The position numbers and the translations under genes are program-made. From NCBI RefSeq assembly GCF_003590775.1, contig NZ_QYUM01000003.1:808501-872500 (forward strand): a stretch of 64,000 nt of DNA, in the 5' to 3' direction. This document shows, in pieces, positions 62,127 through 64,000 of this stretch. The number at the start of each line of letters is the position of its first letter. Within the stretch, counting starts at the first letter, position 1. Source of the DNA: Sphingomonas cavernae. GTDB lineage: Bacteria > Pseudomonadota > Alphaproteobacteria > Sphingomonadales > Sphingomonadaceae. The notes under the pieces were generated by a model, which worked only from the letters and a program-made list of their open reading frames with translations, had not been told where the DNA came from and searched no databases.

Positions 62127-63466
62127 TGCAGCAGGCGTATGTCCAAGTGGCCGAACTTCCCGACGATTCTCCGCGCCTGGAGCGGCGAGCCGCCGCGCTT
62201 GTGGCCGGCGCCTTCTTTGTGCTCTTCCTGGGTTGGGCGGCCTTCACGCCGCTCGATGCCGGCGCGATCGCGCCGGGCACTGTCGTCGTGGCCGGCAACC
62301 GCCAGGCGGTTCAGCACCGTGACGGCGGTATCGTTTCGGCGTTGAATGTGCGTGAGGGGCAGTCGGTCAGGCAGGGGGAGATATTGTTGAAGATCTCCGC
62401 CTCTGAAATTCTGGCCCAGGAACGTGGAGTTGCCGCTGAAGTTTACACGTTGCTTGCCCAGCGCGAACGGTTGAAGGCGGAACGCGATGGCCAGCCGACA
62501 ATGCTGACACCCCCCGAATATGCGGGCATTCCCGAAGGGGATCGCGTCCTTGCGCAGGACGCACTGGCGGCACAACAGAGGCTGCTGGCGGCACGACGTG
62601 GCGCTATGTCTGCGCAAAAAGGCGTGCTGGGTCAGCGCTCGCGACAGACGGTCGAGCAAATATCGGGATATGAGCGCCAGCGCGTGGCCAATCGGGAGCA
62701 ACGACGACTTTTCGCCGATGAAATCGCAGGCATGAAGGAACTCGAACGCAAGGGCTTCGCGGCGACCAACCGGATCCGGGCCCTTGAACGGCAGGCGGCC
62801 GAGCTCGACGGTACATATGGCGCGCTCGGTGCACAGATCGCACGGTCGCGCGAATCGATGGGCGAGTTCTCGATGCAGTCACTGTCGCTCGATCGCGACG
62901 CGCTCGAGAAGGTGTCGGGCGAGCTTCGCGACGTCTCGTTACGTCTGGACGAACTACAGCCCAAACTGACCGCGCTACGCGAGCAACTCGCGCGATCGGA
63001 AGTACGCGCGCCGGCGACGGGCAAAATTGTCGGGCTGAAGGTCTTTACCGTGGGTGGAGTGGTCGCTGCCGGGCAGGTGCTTATGGAAGTCGTGCCCCAC
63101 GATCGCGAACTCGTCATCGAGGCAAAGGCGTCGCCCAACGATGCGGATGATATCCAGATTGGGCTGGAAACGCAGCTCCGCTTCCCGGCGATTCAGGAAC
63201 GAAACCTGCCAATATTGTACGGCAAGGTCGCGAAGGTTTCGGCGGACAGCTTCTCGGACGACAGGACCGGCGCGGAGTTCTTCAAGGTCGAGATCAGGGT
63301 CCCGGTGGCCGAATTGCAGCGTATCAATGCGCTGCGGCCGGGCGGCAACGCATTCCGTCCGGGATTGCCAGCAGAAATCCTCATTCCGTTGAGAAAACGC
63401 TCGGCGCTCGCCTATTTGCTCGAACCGCTTACGCAGCCATTATGGCTCGCAGGCCGCGAGCAATAG
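62126..63466 (+). CDS. Type I secretion membrane-fusion protein, HlyD family (PrtE-like)
   Basis: 446 residues. One N-terminal transmembrane helix (about residues 25-43), then a lipoyl/barrel segment GAIAPGTVVVAGNRQAVQHRDGGIV, a long coiled-coil hairpin (about residues 95-280, rich in ALERQ and REQ repeats), the returning lipoyl half RSEVRAPATGKIVGLKVFTVGGVV and a C-terminal beta-domain with AEILIPLRKRSALAYLLEPL. Bridges the ABC exporter to an outer-membrane TolC. Its start overlaps the exporter stop, giving a two-gene unit; it converges on the cyd genes. Confidence 0.94.
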   Translation: MQQAYVQVAELPDDSPRLERRAAALVAGAFFVLFLGWAAFTPLDAGAIAPGTVVVAGNRQAVQHRDGGIVSALNVREGQSVRQGEILLKISASEILAQERGVAAEVYTLLAQRERLKAERDGQPTMLTPPEYAGIPEGDRVLAQDALAAQQRLLAARRGAMSAQKGVLGQRSRQTVEQISGYERQRVANREQRRLFADEIAGMKELERKGFAATNRIRALERQAAELDGTYGALGAQIARSRESMGEFSMQSLSLDRDALEKVSGELRDVSLRLDELQPKLTALREQLARSEVRAPATGKIVGLKVFTVGGVVAAGQVLMEVVPHDRELVIEAKASPNDADDIQIGLETQLRFPAIQERNLPILYGKVAKVSADSFSDDRTGAEFFKVEIRVPVAELQRINALRPGGNAFRPGLPAEILIPLRKRSALAYLLEPLTQPLWLAGREQ

Positions 63467-63474
63467 GCAGGTGG

Positions 63475-63597
63475 TCAACCCTTCAGCCACCAGCGGATGA
63501 CCGTCGCGACAAGGCCGAGCGCCGCGACGCTTCCCGCCCAGATCAGCGCCATCCAGCCGAGGCGTTTCCACAGCGGGGCGGGTGCGTCACTTTGCAT
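63475..63597 (-). CDS. DUF2474-type small cytochrome bd accessory protein
   Basis: 40 residues, below usual gene-calling limits. ATG at 63597 overlaps the cydB stop (ATGA). The sequence has a basic N-terminal APLWKRLGWMALIW, one transmembrane helix (about residues 14-34) and ends IRWWLKG. This matches the DUF2474 proteins encoded after CioB/CydB in proteobacteria, probable analogues of CydX that stabilise the oxidase. The downstream region converges with the HlyD gene. Confidence 0.8.
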   Translation of the reverse strand: MQSDAPAPLWKRLGWMALIWAGSVAALGLVATVIRWWLKG

Positions 63598-64000
63598 CAA
63601 TGATAGCCCTCATGCCCGACCTTGCCGCGGAAGACCCAGTAGGACCACGCGGTGTAGGCGAGGATCAGCGGCACCATCAGCCCTGCGCCGACGAGCATGA
63701 ATATCTGACTTTTTTCGGGGGCGGCGGCGTCCCAGATCGTCACCGTGCTCGGCACGACATATGGGAACATGCTGATCCCGAGCCCGATGAAGCAGAGCAG
63801 GAAAATGAAGAGCGCGATCAGAAAGGGCGCGCGCTCCCATTTGCGGCGCATCGCGATGAAGAAGACCACCGAGGCGATCGCGACCAGGAGCGGCACCTGC
63901 GCCGTGAACAGGACATTGGGCATGTCGAGCCAGCGCTGCTCATAGCTTGCCCCGAGAAACAGCGTGGCAAAGCTGACAGCGACGATGGCAAGTAGTGTGG
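63597..64000 (-). CDS. cydB: Cytochrome bd ubiquinol oxidase subunit II, partial (CydB/CioB)
   Basis: Only the C-terminal 134 codons are inside the window; the frame is open to base 64000, where it reads TLLAIVAVSFATLFLG and continues past an internal Met. Features are three to four transmembrane segments, ERAPFLIALFIFLLCFIGLGISMFPYVVP and SQIFMLVGAGLMVPLILAYTAWSYWVFRGKV, the conserved end of CydB-type subunits. With CydA (outside the window) and DUF2474 it forms a bd-type quinol oxidase, likely the cyanide-insensitive CioAB type. Confidence 0.93.
   Translation of the reverse strand, partial: TLLAIVAVSFATLFLGASYEQRWLDMPNVLFTAQVPLLVAIASVVFFIAMRRKWERAPFLIALFIFLLCFIGLGISMFPYVVPSTVTIWDAAAPEKSQIFMLVGAGLMVPLILAYTAWSYWVFRGKVGHEGYH

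Overview
The window is high-GC, densely packed alphaproteobacterial DNA, most likely from the Sphingomonadaceae (Sphingomonas, Sphingopyxis or Novosphingobium type). This rests on the large TonB-dependent receptors with an EIIVTG box next to SapC, cupin-like and halogenase-like genes, on CpdR beside N-formylglutamate amidohydrolase, on Tgt, ManD and XylB/C/D sequences resembling those of Zymomonas, Novosphingobium and Caulobacter, and on pervasive ATGA start/stop overlaps. No IS element, prophage or CRISPR array was seen.

Layout. 1-5.4 kb: the two queuosine genes queA (cut by the window edge) and tgt, separated by an ankyrin-type protein, an EF-hand protein and a MarR-GNAT fusion. 5.5-6.8 kb: a Kef-type antiporter. 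6.9-19.9 kb: a first sugar locus with a LacI regulator, GPH symporter, TonB receptor, SapC, JmjC-like cupin, flavin-dependent halogenase homologue, secreted SMP-30 lactonase and a GH3 enzyme. 20-47.6 kb: a glucuronoxylan locus. It has a minus-strand operon (two GH3 enzymes, ManD, hexuronate transporter, UxaC, UxuB), divergent GH67 alpha-glucuronidase, a second TonB receptor, a second LacI regulator, XylD, and a convergent minus-strand operon xylX-xylA-xylB-xylC-sugar porter-acetylesterase-aldose epimerase. 47.7-56.4 kb: housekeeping genes (cyclophilin, racemase, sulfotransferase, DEAD helicase, FAD dehydrogenase, second SapC, a small RNA, N-formylglutamate amidohydrolase, cpdR). 56.6-63.5 kb: an envelope/secretion region with O-antigen ligase, tRNA-Val, GDP-mannose enzyme, tRNA-like remnants and a type I secretion ABC/HlyD pair. 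63.5-64 kb: the 3' end of a cytochrome bd operon.

How the genes fit together. TonB receptor 2 would import acetylated methylglucuronoxylo-oligosaccharides. The SASA esterase, GH67 and GH3 enzymes would strip acetyl and glucuronyl groups and release xylose. Xylose then enters the complete Weimberg pathway (XylB, XylC, XylD, XylX, XylA) to 2-oxoglutarate. Glucuronate goes through UxaC, UxuB and ManD to 2-keto-3-deoxygluconate. A family of roughly 14-bp palindromes (core AGCGCT or AACGTT) sits at the promoters of nearly all these transcription units and is the likely LacI-family operator set joining them into one regulon. No endo-xylanase and no KDG kinase or aldolase lie in the window.

The least explained items are the TonB receptor/SapC/cupin/halogenase cassette, a Tgt lacking its zinc cysteines, a small RNA with its own promoter and terminator and an exposed CCUCCC, and tRNA-like remnants near 59.7 and 60.2 kb.
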